Below, piece after piece: positions 52,575 to 61,762 of a DNA stretch of 64,000 nt. Position numbers and translations under genes: made by a program. A model generated the notes under the pieces. That model did no database searches. It had not been told where the DNA came from and worked only from the letters and a program-made list of their open reading frames with translations. Origin of the DNA: an uncultured Aquimarina sp. (GTDB lineage Bacteria; Bacteroidota; Bacteroidia; Flavobacteriales; Flavobacteriaceae); NCBI GenBank assembly GCA_947489685.1, contig CANLEM010000002.1:806001-870000 (forward strand), given 5' to 3'. Numbering within the stretch: the stretch's first letter is position 1; each line of letters opens with the position of its first letter.

Positions 52575-55367
52575 ATGAAAAATCTTATTACCACACTACT
52601 GTTAACCGCAGTAGTATGGGCCTATGGTCAGACACCATGTCAAAATGGACTGGCAGGCTCTTATCCTTGTAACGATTATGATCTAATGTCTACTATTACT
52701 CTTTCTCAAATGAATGCGGGAGCGGGTAATGATAGTTGGGGATGGACAGATCCACAAAACGGAAAAGAATATGCGATTATCGGATTAAATAACGGTACTG
52801 CATTTATAGACATTTCTAATCCCACAAATCCCATTTATCTGGGTAAGCTACCCACAGCAACTAGTAATAGCTCATGGAGAGATGTAAAAGTATATCAAAA
52901 TCATGCATTTATCGTAAGTGAAGCTTCTAATCACGGAATGCAAGTTTTTGACCTTACTAGGCTAAGAAATGTTGCCAATCCTCCTCAAACATTTACTGCA
53001 GATACAAGATATACCGAATTCGGTAATGCCCATAATATTGTGATCAATGAGGATACAGGATATGCCTATGTTGTTGGTGCGCAAAGAAGCAATGGCCCAT
53101 ACAGAGGCGGCCCTCTTTTTATAAACATTCAAGATCCCAAAAACCCAATAAATGCAGGTGGATTCTTGTCTGGTGGCCAACGAGCTTATACACATGATGC
53201 ACAAGTAGTGACTTATAACGGTCCAGATACCAGTTATACGGGTAGAGAAATACTAATCGGGAGCAATGAAATTGAAGTGGTAATTGCCGACATTACAGAT
53301 AAAAATAATCCAGTAACATTATCCACTATAAAATACGCTGATGTAGGATACACCCATCAAGGATGGTTCACCGAAGATATGAGATATTTTATATTAGGAG
53401 ATGAAACCGACGAACAGCGTGTCGGGTTTAATACTCGTACAATTATTTTTGATTTTCTGGATCTAGACAATCCAATAGAACATATGATCTATAATGGACC
53501 AACTGCTGCCATTGATCATAATGGATATGTAAAGGGAGATAAATTTTATCTCGCTAACTATAGAGCAGGTATACGAGTGATCGATATTTCTGATATTGGT
53601 AATAAAAATATGACCGAAATCGGTTTCTTTGACACCTATACAGCCAGTAACGGAGCCGCTTTTAATGGGGTATGGAATGTATACCCTTATTTTAATAGTG
53701 GAAACATTGTGATTAGTGACATCGAAGGAGGGTTTTTCTTAGTCAAAAAAAGTAGTCCCGCTGTTTGTAATGCCACTACTCCTACTTCGTTATCTGCATC
53801 TAATATTAGCGCTAGTTCTGCTACATTAAGTTGGAGTGGTGTATCTGGTACTACATATGACCTCAGATATCGTTCGGTAGGTTCTTCGGCTTGGACAACG
53901 ACAGCTGTTTCTTCAACCTCATCTATTATTTCGGCATTATCAGCATCAACGCAGTATGAAACTCAAGTAAGAAGTAAATGTCCCGACGGAAGTACCTCTT
54001 CATATAGCAATTCTACAGTTTTTACAACCACAGGAGGAAATCCACCCAACGGTTGTTCCAATACAGTCTCCTCTTTTCCATTCGCAGAAAGTTTTGAAAA
54101 TAATCTGGGACAATGGAGTGATGCAACGACAGGAGATGATTTAAATTGGACGAGAAATTCAGGAGGTACTCCTTCAAATGGTACAGGTCCAAGTAGTGCA
54201 GTTGATGGCAATACATATATTTATGTTGAAGCCTCTGGAAACGGAACGGGATTCCCAAATAAAAGGGCAATTCTTAATTCTCCCTGCCTAGATTTTAGTG
54301 CATTAGCAACTCCTGGCCTTAATTTTCAGTATCATATGTTGGGTAACGCAGTAGAAACCTTGACTGTAGAAGCCAGAACAAATAACACAGGAAACTGGAC
54401 CAATATATTTAGTAGAGCCGGTACTCAAGGAAGCGATTGGAATCTTGCCAACGTAGACCTTTCTGCATATGCCGGTGAAAATAGTGTACAATTACGATTT
54501 AATGTTGTAACAGGTGATGGTAATCAAGGATGGCAAAGTGATATCGCAATTGATGCAGTAACAATCCAAAATAGTAATTCTGGACCTAGTGGATGTACTT
54601 CTGGAATTTCTTCTTTTCCTTATAATCAAGGATTTGAAAATACGTTAGGCGCCTGGACACAATCTAGTAACGATGATTTAGACTGGACTGTAGATGCTAA
54701 TGGTACCCCATCGAGAAATACTGGACCATCTAGTGCCACTCAAGGTTCATTTTATATCTATGTTGAAGCTTCTGGAAATGGTACAGGATTCCCAAATAAA
54801 AGAGCGATTCTTAACTCTCCTTGTATAGATCTCGGGAGCGCTGCAAGCGCCTCTTTATCATTTTCGTATCACATGTTCGGCTCCTCTAATATGGGTAGTA
54901 TTGCTCTCGAAGCTAGTACAGATGAAGGTGTTTCCTGGACAAGTATCTGGAATCAAACCGGAAATCAAGGTAATTCCTGGAATACTGTAAACATTAGTCT
55001 AGCCCCCTATGTTGGAGATGGTCTTCAACTTAGATTTAATAGAGTTACTGGTGGGACATGGCAAGCCGATATTGCAATTGATAATCTATCAATTACAACT
55101 AGTGCTGCCATAAATAGTTCTACTCTGGCATTGCAAGGCCTAGATTTTTCTGTTTTCCCTAACCCCGTTGATGGACCAATGTTAAACTTGTCCGCAAATA
55201 GCAAAAATGTTTCTAACTTTGAAATAAGGAACTTTGTAGGGCAATTAGTACGTAAAGGAAACGTTAGTAATACAATAGATGTTTCTAGCCTAAAATCAGG
55301 GGTTTATTTTTTGCAAATCTCTACTACGGATCAACAAATCGTTACAAAACGTTTTGTGAAAAAATAA
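52575..55367 (+). CDS. Choice-of-anchor-B protein with FN3, two MAM-like domains and type IX sorting domain
   Basis: The 930-residue protein has a signal peptide (MKNLITTLLLTAVVWAYGQ). The same LVIVD propeller as the previous protein follows (about residues 20-395), then an FN3 domain (about 400-490, SASSATLSWSGVSGTTYDL). Two MAM-like lectin-fold domains of about 165 residues come next (from SSFPFAESFENNLGQW and SSFPYNQGFENTLGAW), each containing IYVEASGNGTGFPNKRAILN. The C-terminal type IX sorting domain starts near FSVFPNPVDG and ends VTKRFVKK. It is therefore secreted across the outer membrane and attached to the cell surface or released. It starts a run of closely spaced genes to 58580. 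Confidence 0.93.
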   Translation: MKNLITTLLLTAVVWAYGQTPCQNGLAGSYPCNDYDLMSTITLSQMNAGAGNDSWGWTDPQNGKEYAIIGLNNGTAFIDISNPTNPIYLGKLPTATSNSSWRDVKVYQNHAFIVSEASNHGMQVFDLTRLRNVANPPQTFTADTRYTEFGNAHNIVINEDTGYAYVVGAQRSNGPYRGGPLFINIQDPKNPINAGGFLSGGQRAYTHDAQVVTYNGPDTSYTGREILIGSNEIEVVIADITDKNNPVTLSTIKYADVGYTHQGWFTEDMRYFILGDETDEQRVGFNTRTIIFDFLDLDNPIEHMIYNGPTAAIDHNGYVKGDKFYLANYRAGIRVIDISDIGNKNMTEIGFFDTYTASNGAAFNGVWNVYPYFNSGNIVISDIEGGFFLVKKSSPAVCNATTPTSLSASNISASSATLSWSGVSGTTYDLRYRSVGSSAWTTTAVSSTSSIISALSASTQYETQVRSKCPDGSTSSYSNSTVFTTTGGNPPNGCSNTVSSFPFAESFENNLGQWSDATTGDDLNWTRNSGGTPSNGTGPSSAVDGNTYIYVEASGNGTGFPNKRAILNSPCLDFSALATPGLNFQYHMLGNAVETLTVEARTNNTGNWTNIFSRAGTQGSDWNLANVDLSAYAGENSVQLRFNVVTGDGNQGWQSDIAIDAVTIQNSNSGPSGCTSGISSFPYNQGFENTLGAWTQSSNDDLDWTVDANGTPSRNTGPSSATQGSFYIYVEASGNGTGFPNKRAILNSPCIDLGSAASASLSFSYHMFGSSNMGSIALEASTDEGVSWTSIWNQTGNQGNSWNTVNISLAPYVGDGLQLRFNRVTGGTWQADIAIDNLSITTSAAINSSTLALQGLDFSVFPNPVDGPMLNLSANSKNVSNFEIRNFVGQLVRKGNVSNTIDVSSLKSGVYFLQISTTDQQIVTKRFVKK

Positions 55368-55385
55368 CACAAAAACATATGATCA

Positions 55386-56753
55386 ATGAATCGTCATAAA
55401 TTCTTATTCTATACATTCATTCTATGCATCATAATAGTTAGTTCTGTTGCATGCAGCAGTGATAACTCTGATGAGCCGCCTACAACAGGAACGCCAATAG
55501 ATGGTTTTTTGGGTGAAGTGGATTGGATAAAAACTTTTGGAGGAAGTAATGAAGATAATGCCCTATCGGTAGTACAAACTACCGATGGAGGCTTTGCTAT
55601 TGCCGGATACACACAAAGTATAGATGGTGATATAACAGACAAAACGGCTCCGGATAGTGATTACTGGTTATTAAAACTTAACCCAGATGGAGAAATTTCA
55701 TGGAGCAAAACCTATGGTGGCTCTGGTGATGATAGAGGAGAAAAACTTATCCAAACCTCTGATGGTGGATATGTTATGGTAGGTTACAGCAGAAGTAATG
55801 ATGAAGATGTAGCCGTAAATGCTGGCCTTCAGGATTATTGGATCTTAAAAGTTAATGCTAGCGGTGATATCCTTTGGGAAAAAAGCTTTGGATTTCCAGG
55901 AATTGACAGAGCTTTTTCTGTTGTACAAACAAATGATGGAGGATATTTTATCACCGGATTTCTTGATGTTACTGCCAGTGGTGGAGAAGGAAATGATAAT
56001 AAAAGTACTTTTTCTAAACATGGCGTTGGCGAATTTTGGGGGATTAAACTCGATGTAGATGGAGAAAAAGAATGGAGACGTTATTTTGGGGGTACTAATA
56101 ATGATCGTAGCTATGATGTGGTGCAAACAGAAGATAATGGTTTTTTGATGATTGGTTCATCAGAAAGTATTGATTTTGATGTTACTAACAGCAAAGGTAG
56201 CTATGATTTTTGGGCTGTAAAAGTAAACTCTGAAGGCACCAAAATATGGGAAAAATCCTATGGAGGTGTAGAAATTGATGTAGCCTATGCAATTGCCGAT
56301 TCGGGTAATGGAAGGTTTGTTATTGTTGGTGATTCGCGAAGCAGTGATGGAGATATTTCTAATGCCAAAGGAAATGCTGACCTCTGGATGATCCAAATAG
56401 ATGGTAATGGTAATTTAATCTGGGAAAAATCAGTCGGTGGTACCCAATTTGATACTGGTCGAGGAGTCCATAAAACACAAAGTGGAGGCTTCGTTATTAC
56501 CGGAAACTCTAGAAGTAGTGATATGGATATTACCGAGAATAAAGGACAAAGCGATGCTTTAAGCCTTATTATAGATGCTACCGGAGAAGTGCAATGGAAA
56601 ACGACTACTGGTGGTAGTAAAGCCGAATTTGGCGAGAGCTGTATAGAAACAAGCGATAAAAAAATTGTCGTTGTTGGAAGCTCTGAAAGTAATGATATGG
56701 ATATCTCTAATAACCGAGGGTCCAAAGACGTATTAATTATAAAGTATAAATAA
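55386..56753 (+). CDS. Lipoprotein with beta-propeller-like repeats
   Basis: The 455-residue protein has a lipoprotein signal with Cys at residue 23 (IIVSSVACSSDNSDE) and then repeats of about 52 residues (W-x-K-x-x-GG-x-x-x-D-x-x-x-x-V-x-x-T-x-DGGF/Y ... G-x-S-x-S-x-D-x-D). It lacks the FN3 domain of its paralogue at 36051-37613 but shares the repeat consensus closely. A surface propeller is predicted and the ligand is unknown. It starts 18 nt after the previous stop and 5 nt before the MbnP-like gene, so it is in the same operon. Confidence 0.83.
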   Translation: MNRHKFLFYTFILCIIIVSSVACSSDNSDEPPTTGTPIDGFLGEVDWIKTFGGSNEDNALSVVQTTDGGFAIAGYTQSIDGDITDKTAPDSDYWLLKLNPDGEISWSKTYGGSGDDRGEKLIQTSDGGYVMVGYSRSNDEDVAVNAGLQDYWILKVNASGDILWEKSFGFPGIDRAFSVVQTNDGGYFITGFLDVTASGGEGNDNKSTFSKHGVGEFWGIKLDVDGEKEWRRYFGGTNNDRSYDVVQTEDNGFLMIGSSESIDFDVTNSKGSYDFWAVKVNSEGTKIWEKSYGGVEIDVAYAIADSGNGRFVIVGDSRSSDGDISNAKGNADLWMIQIDGNGNLIWEKSVGGTQFDTGRGVHKTQSGGFVITGNSRSSDMDITENKGQSDALSLIIDATGEVQWKTTTGGSKAEFGESCIETSDKKIVVVGSSESNDMDISNNRGSKDVLIIKYK

Positions 56754-56758
56754 ACACA

Positions 56759-57529
56759 ATGAAAAGAATAGCATATACCCTTCTAGCCACACTTATAATC
56801 GTATTATCTTGTAAAAATGATGATGGAGGAACACCAGAACCAACCTTTGGTACTGTGGCTCTAGATTTTAAAAATACAATCAATGCTAATGGTATTGAAT
56901 TAGGGACCGATTCATATACCAATGCAAGTAATGAAGTATACACCATTTCAGAATTAAAATATATTATTAGCAATATTGTACTTATCAAAGCAAACGGAGA
57001 AGAGTTTGTTTATCCTGTTGATGAAGGTTATTTTTTAATCAATGAAGAGGTTGTAACAAGCAAGAAAATCAGTCTAGCAGATATTAATGCAGGAGAATAT
57101 ACAAAAATCAAGTTTGGATTTGGTGTAGACCAATCCAAGTATCCGCTTAACGGAATGACCAATTTTATACCCACTGCCGAAGAAAGCGGAATGCTCTGGA
57201 GTTGGTCTGCCGGGTATAAATTTATTAAATTTGAAGGATCATACACTGTAAATGGTGGAACAGCTACCGATTTTTTAATCCATGTAGGAAGCCATGGTAC
57301 GACTCTAGATAATTATAAAGAAATTACTATTGACCTACCTACTGCTTTAAAAATTGAAGAATCCACATCTCCAGAAGTGGCAATTAATGTTGATATTGCA
57401 AAAATATTTGACGGTGTCAACACACATTCATTAGTAACAAAAAGCGACATACAGGTAGACCCTGTAAATGCGCCCAGAATTGCCGAAAACATAGCTACTA
57501 TGTTTACAGCGACTTCTGTTTCTAATTAA
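56759..57529 (+). CDS. MbnP-like copper-binding lipoprotein
   Basis: The 256-residue protein has a lipoprotein signal with Cys at residue 18 (LIIVLSCKNDDGG). It shows the MbnP-family pattern: VALDFKNTINANGIEL, a YTISELKYIISNI strand, SGMLWSWSAGYKFIKFEG with the conserved tryptophans, and FLIHVGSHG. In characterised MbnP a Trp is oxidised to kynurenine by its di-haem partner MbnH, creating a copper site. The partner gene follows immediately (1 nt gap). The copper role here is inferred from that family knowledge. Confidence 0.85.
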   Translation: MKRIAYTLLATLIIVLSCKNDDGGTPEPTFGTVALDFKNTINANGIELGTDSYTNASNEVYTISELKYIISNIVLIKANGEEFVYPVDEGYFLINEEVVTSKKISLADINAGEYTKIKFGFGVDQSKYPLNGMTNFIPTAEESGMLWSWSAGYKFIKFEGSYTVNGGTATDFLIHVGSHGTTLDNYKEITIDLPTALKIEESTSPEVAINVDIAKIFDGVNTHSLVTKSDIQVDPVNAPRIAENIATMFTATSVSN

Positions 57530-57530
57530 A

Positions 57531-58580
57531 TTGAATTTGAAATTATTATCATACATAGTATTCATCCTTATCGGAGCCTCTTGTAGTTCTGATAAGGAAG
57601 ACTATGTTCCTATAGAAAATGCAACTTTAGAATTTAAAGTTCCTGCCAACTTCCCTGAACCCAGTTATAATGTTTCTCTTAACCCTCCTACAGAAAAAGG
57701 GTTTGAGTTAGGTAAAAAATTGTTTTATGATGGTCGTTTATCCTCAGATGGTGTGATTTCTTGTGGGTTTTGCCATATTCAGGACTTTGCCTTTACTCAT
57801 CACACACATATTGTAAGTCATGGCGTAGGTGGAGCATTAGGTACTCGTAATGCCCAACCTTTACACAATATGGCTTTTATGAAAGAGTTTACTTGGGATG
57901 GAGCTGCCAGACATTTAGACTTACAGCCCATTATACCAATTACAGCAGAGGTAGAAATGAACGAGACATTTAGCGGTATTATTACAAAATTAGAGAATCA
58001 GCCAGAATATGTAAAACTCTTTTCTGAAGCTTTTGAAGATCAAAAAATCAATCCAGACAATATCCTCAAGGCGCTATCACAATTTATGCTCATGATGATT
58101 TCTGCCAATACTAAATATGACAAGATTGAAAGAAATGAAGGATCTGTATTTACGCAAGAAGAAGCTGCAGGTTTTGCGCTTTTTAATTCTAAATGTGCTT
58201 CTTGTCATCAAGGAACCCTTTTTACGGATCAATCTTATCGCAATAATGGTTTGCCTGTTGATCCGCAATATAATGATATAGGAAGAAATCGTGTCACCGG
58301 CTTGGCCGAAGATCTATACAAATTTAAGGTGCCAAGTTTAAGAAATATTGAGCTTACTTTCCCGTATATGCATGATGGTAGATTAAAAACACTAAATGAT
58401 GTTTTGGATCACTATAGTGATGGTATGGTAGATTCTGAAACCCTAGACCCTTTGTTTAAAAGTCAAAATGGCTCTTTGGGAATTCCTATGTCTGCCGAAG
58501 AAAAGGTGCAAATTATAGCCTTTTTAAAAACACTTACCGATGATGATTTCTTAAACGATGATCGCTTTTCGGAGTTTTAA
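57531..58580 (+). CDS. MauG/MbnH-like di-haem cytochrome c peroxidase family protein
   Basis: The 349-residue protein begins at a TTG one nucleotide after the MbnP-like stop. It has a lipoprotein signal with Cys in FILIGASCSSDKED. Two haem c sites are visible, SCGFCHIQ (about residue 77) and KCASCHQG (about 222). Other family motifs are ELGKKLFYDGRLSSDG, GTRNAQPLHN, FTWDGAARHLDLQ and FPYMHDGRLKTLNDVLDHY. Members act as H2O2 peroxidases or as MauG-like enzymes that oxidise Trp in a partner protein. The partner gene directly upstream favours the MbnH type. It is the last gene of the operon. Confidence 0.9.
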   Translation: MNLKLLSYIVFILIGASCSSDKEDYVPIENATLEFKVPANFPEPSYNVSLNPPTEKGFELGKKLFYDGRLSSDGVISCGFCHIQDFAFTHHTHIVSHGVGGALGTRNAQPLHNMAFMKEFTWDGAARHLDLQPIIPITAEVEMNETFSGIITKLENQPEYVKLFSEAFEDQKINPDNILKALSQFMLMMISANTKYDKIERNEGSVFTQEEAAGFALFNSKCASCHQGTLFTDQSYRNNGLPVDPQYNDIGRNRVTGLAEDLYKFKVPSLRNIELTFPYMHDGRLKTLNDVLDHYSDGMVDSETLDPLFKSQNGSLGIPMSAEEKVQIIAFLKTLTDDDFLNDDRFSEF

Positions 58581-58645
58581 ATGGTACTCTCAACCTCTTC
58601 TATAACTTTTGCCTATATCAATATATGTTAGATAAATGTTAGGTT

Positions 58646-58678
58646 TTGCTAATAAAATCCACTTAAGTAGTATATTTG
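58646..58678 (+). promoter_or_regulatory. Promoter of the suf operon
   Basis: TATATTTG (58671-58678) matches TAnnTTTG, with a TTG (58646-58648) 22 nt upstream, 34 nt before the first start codon. Confidence 0.68.
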
Positions 58679-58712
58679 CATTTCATTTAGAATTAATCTA
58701 TTTACAAAAAAG

Positions 58713-59042
58713 ATGATTAAGGTATCAGACATAGCAAAAAACAAAGTTGTCGAATTGATGACCGAAGATGGGTATAGCGCTGCTACCGATTATGTTCGAG
58801 TGGGCGTAAAAAGTGGTGGTTGCTCTGGTTTATCATATGATTTAAAATTTGATAAAGCACAGCAAGATGGAGATAAAGTATTCGAAGACAATGGCGTAAA
58901 AATTATTGTAGACAAAAAAAGCTTCCTGTATCTTATTGGAACCACCTTAGAGTATTCTGGTGGTTTAAATGGTACTGGATTTGTATTTAATAACCCCAAT
59001 GCAAGTAGAACTTGCGGTTGTGGAGAAAGTTTTTCATTGTAA
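58713..59042 (+). CDS. A-type Fe-S carrier (SufA/IscA-like)
   Basis: The 109-residue protein is a HesB/IscA-type scaffold or carrier. The three cluster-ligand Cys are in KSGGCSGLSYDL and, near the C-terminus, TCGCGESF, and the GGLNGTGFVFNNPNA segment is typical. It transfers Fe-S clusters built by SufBCD. It is the first gene of the suf operon, 44 nt before sufB, with its own promoter. Confidence 0.95.
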   Translation: MIKVSDIAKNKVVELMTEDGYSAATDYVRVGVKSGGCSGLSYDLKFDKAQQDGDKVFEDNGVKIIVDKKSFLYLIGTTLEYSGGLNGTGFVFNNPNASRTCGCGESFSL

Positions 59043-59086
59043 TTGATAAATGATAAAAAGTCCTGATTTAATTTAGGATAACCAAG

Positions 59087-60532
59087 ATGGCATATACTGA
59101 AGACGATTTAAAGAAAGAATTAGAAACTAAGGAATATGAGTACGGATTCTATACCGACATAGAGTCTGAAACTTTTCCTGTGGGTCTTAATGAAGATATT
59201 GTTCGGGCTATTTCAAAGAAAAAAGAAGAGCCCGAATGGATGACAGAATGGCGATTAGAAGCTTTTAGAATATGGGAGCAAATGGAAGAGCCTGAATGGG
59301 CAAACGTACATTATAAAAAACCTGATTTTCAGAATATCTCCTACTACTCTGCTCCAAATAAAAAACCAAAATACAACAGTATTGATGAAGTGGATCCAGA
59401 ATTATTGGAAACCTTTAAAAAACTCGGTATTTCTTTGGATGAACAAAAAAAATTAGCTGGAGTAGCTGTTGATATTGTAATGGATTCTGTCTCTGTTGCA
59501 ACCACATTCAAAGAGACTTTGGCAGAAAAAGGAATTATATTTTGTTCGATATCTGAAGCTATACAAGAACATCCCGAATTAGTAAAAAAATACTTGGGGA
59601 CTATTGTTCCTCAAAAAGATAACTTTTATGCAGCATTAAACTCTGCAGTTTTTAGTGATGGTTCCTTTTGTTATATTCCAAAAGGAGTACGTTGCCCAAT
59701 GGAGCTATCAACATATTTTAGAATTAACCAGGCAGGAACAGGTCAATTTGAGCGTACCTTGGTAATAGCAGATAAAGAAAGCTATGTAAGTTATCTTGAA
59801 GGCTGTACTGCTCCATCAAGAGATGAAAATCAATTGCACGCTGCTGTTGTAGAACTAATAGCACTGGATGATGCCGAAATAAAATATTCTACCGTACAAA
59901 ATTGGTACCCAGGTAATGCCGAAGGAAAAGGAGGTGTCTATAATTTTGTAACCAAAAGAGGGCTCTGTGAGACCAATGCAAAAATTTCATGGACACAGGT
60001 AGAAACTGGATCAGCAGTAACCTGGAAATACCCCTCGTGTATTTTAAAAGGAGATAACTCTGTAGGAGAATTTTACTCCATAGCGGTTACCAATAATTTC
60101 CAGCAGGCGGATACGGGGACAAAAATGATACATTTAGGAAAAAATACTAAAAGTACTATTATTTCTAAGGGTATTTCGGCCGGAAAATCTCAAAATAGTT
60201 ATAGAGGTTTAGTACAAATAAACAGTAGGGCGGCCAATGCACGTAATTTTTCACAATGTGATTCTTTATTGATGGGCAATGAATGTGGTGCGCATACGTT
60301 TCCATATATAGAAGCAAAAAACAAAACTGCTCAAATAGAACATGAAGCTACAACCAGCAAAATAGGTGAAGATCAAATTTTTTACTGTAACCAAAGAGGT
60401 ATTGATACCGAAAAAGCAATTGCCTTGATTGTAAATGGGTTTAGTAAAGAAGTCTTGAACAAATTACCTATGGAGTTTGCTGTAGAAGCTCAAAAACTTT
60501 TAGAAATTTCTCTAGAAGGTTCTGTTGGGTAA
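59087..60532 (+). CDS. sufB: Fe-S cluster assembly protein SufB
   Basis: The 481-residue cytoplasmic protein matches SufB in full, with [41 protein letters not shown], the NCxxC-like Cys in CILKGDNS, and [14 protein letters not shown] in the C-terminal beta-helix. SufB forms the SufBC2D scaffold that receives sulphur and assembles clusters. The gene sits second in the operon. A small lipoprotein gene separates it from sufC. Confidence 0.97.
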   Translation: MAYTEDDLKKELETKEYEYGFYTDIESETFPVGLNEDIVRAISKKKEEPEWMTEWRLEAFRIWEQMEEPEWANVHYKKPDFQNISYYSAPNKKPKYNSIDEVDPELLETFKKLGISLDEQKKLAGVAVDIVMDSVSVATTFKETLAEKGIIFCSISEAIQEHPELVKKYLGTIVPQKDNFYAALNSAVFSDGSFCYIPKGVRCPMELSTYFRINQAGTGQFERTLVIADKESYVSYLEGCTAPSRDENQLHAAVVELIALDDAEIKYSTVQNWYPGNAEGKGGVYNFVTKRGLCETNAKISWTQVETGSAVTWKYPSCILKGDNSVGEFYSIAVTNNFQQADTGTKMIHLGKNTKSTIISKGISAGKSQNSYRGLVQINSRAANARNFSQCDSLLMGNECGAHTFPYIEAKNKTAQIEHEATTSKIGEDQIFYCNQRGIDTEKAIALIVNGFSKEVLNKLPMEFAVEAQKLLEISLEGSVG

Positions 60533-60557
60533 ATGTAAAACCGTCAAATCTGCATTA

Positions 60558-60962
60558 ATGAAACTATCTTTTTTAATTATTGCCCTAAGCCTTACCATGT
60601 TTTCTTGTAAATCCGAGAAATCTGAAAATGATAAAACAGAACTCTCGCTTATTCGTGGGGAGTTTATTTTAATCGATGATGCTGCTGTAATAAAAGGAAA
60701 TGGTTTTATATATGCCGTAGCTATAGATGAGGCGACTCGCGAATTATCAAAAAAAATAAAACCTCTGCAAAGAGAAGAATATGACATGGTTCCTGTAGTT
60801 ATAAAAGGAATCGTTAAGCCCAACCCAAATCCGGGATGGGAAGAAATAGTTGAAATAAAAGAAATCATTGGAGTAAGCGCACCAACATCAGAGTTGCCAA
60901 CCAAAATTGAAACCTCTGCGCAGGACCAAAGCTCCAACGAAAACAAGAATACAGAAAATTAA
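60558..60962 (+). CDS. Small lipoprotein inside the suf operon
   Basis: From ATG 60558 the protein is 134 residues: signal peptide MKLSFLIIALSLTMFSC with lipidated Cys at residue 17, a domain of about 90 residues (LIRGEFILIDDAAVIKGNGFIYAVAID, YDMVPVVIKGIVKPNPNPGWEEIVEI) and a polar tail rich in Asn, Ser and Glu. A TTG start overlapping sufB is possible but would put KCKTVKSAL before the signal peptide. It is not a Suf component I recognise. Its place between sufB and sufC, in the same direction with gaps of 25 and 44 nt, implies co-expression. Confidence 0.8.
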   Translation: MKLSFLIIALSLTMFSCKSEKSENDKTELSLIRGEFILIDDAAVIKGNGFIYAVAIDEATRELSKKIKPLQREEYDMVPVVIKGIVKPNPNPGWEEIVEIKEIIGVSAPTSELPTKIETSAQDQSSNENKNTEN

Positions 60963-61006
60963 TACAAATAATTATATCTCTTTATATATAAAAAGAATTA
61001 TAAACA

Positions 61007-61759
61007 ATGTTAGAAATAAAGGATTTACACGCCAGTGTTGAAGGGAAAGAAATTTTAAAAGGTTTAAACTTAAACGTTAAGGCCGGAGAAATTCATGCAG
61101 TTATGGGACCTAACGGTGCTGGAAAAAGCACATTGGCAAATATCATTGCTGGTAAAGAAGAATATGAGGTAACTGCTGGTGGTATTCTTTTAGATGGTGA
61201 AGACATCGAAGAATTAGCAGCCGAAGAAAGAGCTCACAAAGGTGTTTTCTTATCTTTTCAATATCCGGTAGAAATACCTGGTGTAACGGTTACTAATTTT
61301 ATGAAAACCGCTATCAACGAAACCAGAAAAGCTCAAGGCTTGGAAGAAATGCCTGCTAAAGATATGCTAAAGAAAATTCGTGAAAAATCTGAGTTGTTAG
61401 AGATTGATCGTAAATTCTTATCTCGCTCTCTTAACGAAGGATTTTCTGGTGGTGAGAAAAAGAGAAATGAAATATTTCAAATGGCAATGATGGAGCCAAA
61501 ATTAGCTATTCTTGATGAAACAGATTCTGGATTAGATATAGATGCTCTTCGTATTGTTGCTAATGGTGTAAATAGATTAAAAAGTGAGAATAATGCTATT
61601 GTAGTTATTACCCACTATCAGCGATTACTAGATCATATCGTGCCAGATTATGTGCATGTACTTTATGATGGAAAAATCGTGAAATCTGGTTCTAAAGAAT
61701 TGGCGCTAGAACTAGAAGAAAAAGGATACGACTGGATTAAGGAAGAGATAAATGCATAA
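61007..61759 (+). CDS. sufC: Fe-S cluster assembly ATPase SufC
   Basis: The 250-residue ABC-type ATPase has Walker [10 protein letters not shown] (about residues 34-42), the Q-loop SFQYP, the signature [15 protein letters not shown] and Walker [13 protein letters not shown] followed by the H-loop ITHYQRL. It has no membrane domain and drives the SufBC2D scaffold. It lies 3 nt before sufD, so it is translationally close to it. Confidence 0.98.
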   Translation: MLEIKDLHASVEGKEILKGLNLNVKAGEIHAVMGPNGAGKSTLANIIAGKEEYEVTAGGILLDGEDIEELAAEERAHKGVFLSFQYPVEIPGVTVTNFMKTAINETRKAQGLEEMPAKDMLKKIREKSELLEIDRKFLSRSLNEGFSGGEKKRNEIFQMAMMEPKLAILDETDSGLDIDALRIVANGVNRLKSENNAIVVITHYQRLLDHIVPDYVHVLYDGKIVKSGSKELALELEEKGYDWIKEEINA

Positions 61760-61762
61760 GCT

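Noticed and set aside
56285..56725. 146-codon frame antisense to the propeller lipoprotein gene
   Set aside because: Composition is the complement of the repeat consensus; the sense frame has a signal peptide and coherent repeats.
60512..60946. 144-codon frame antisense to the lipoprotein inside the suf operon
   Set aside because: The sense frame has a clear lipoprotein signal and fits the operon; the antisense frame overlaps the end of sufB and shows no family features.
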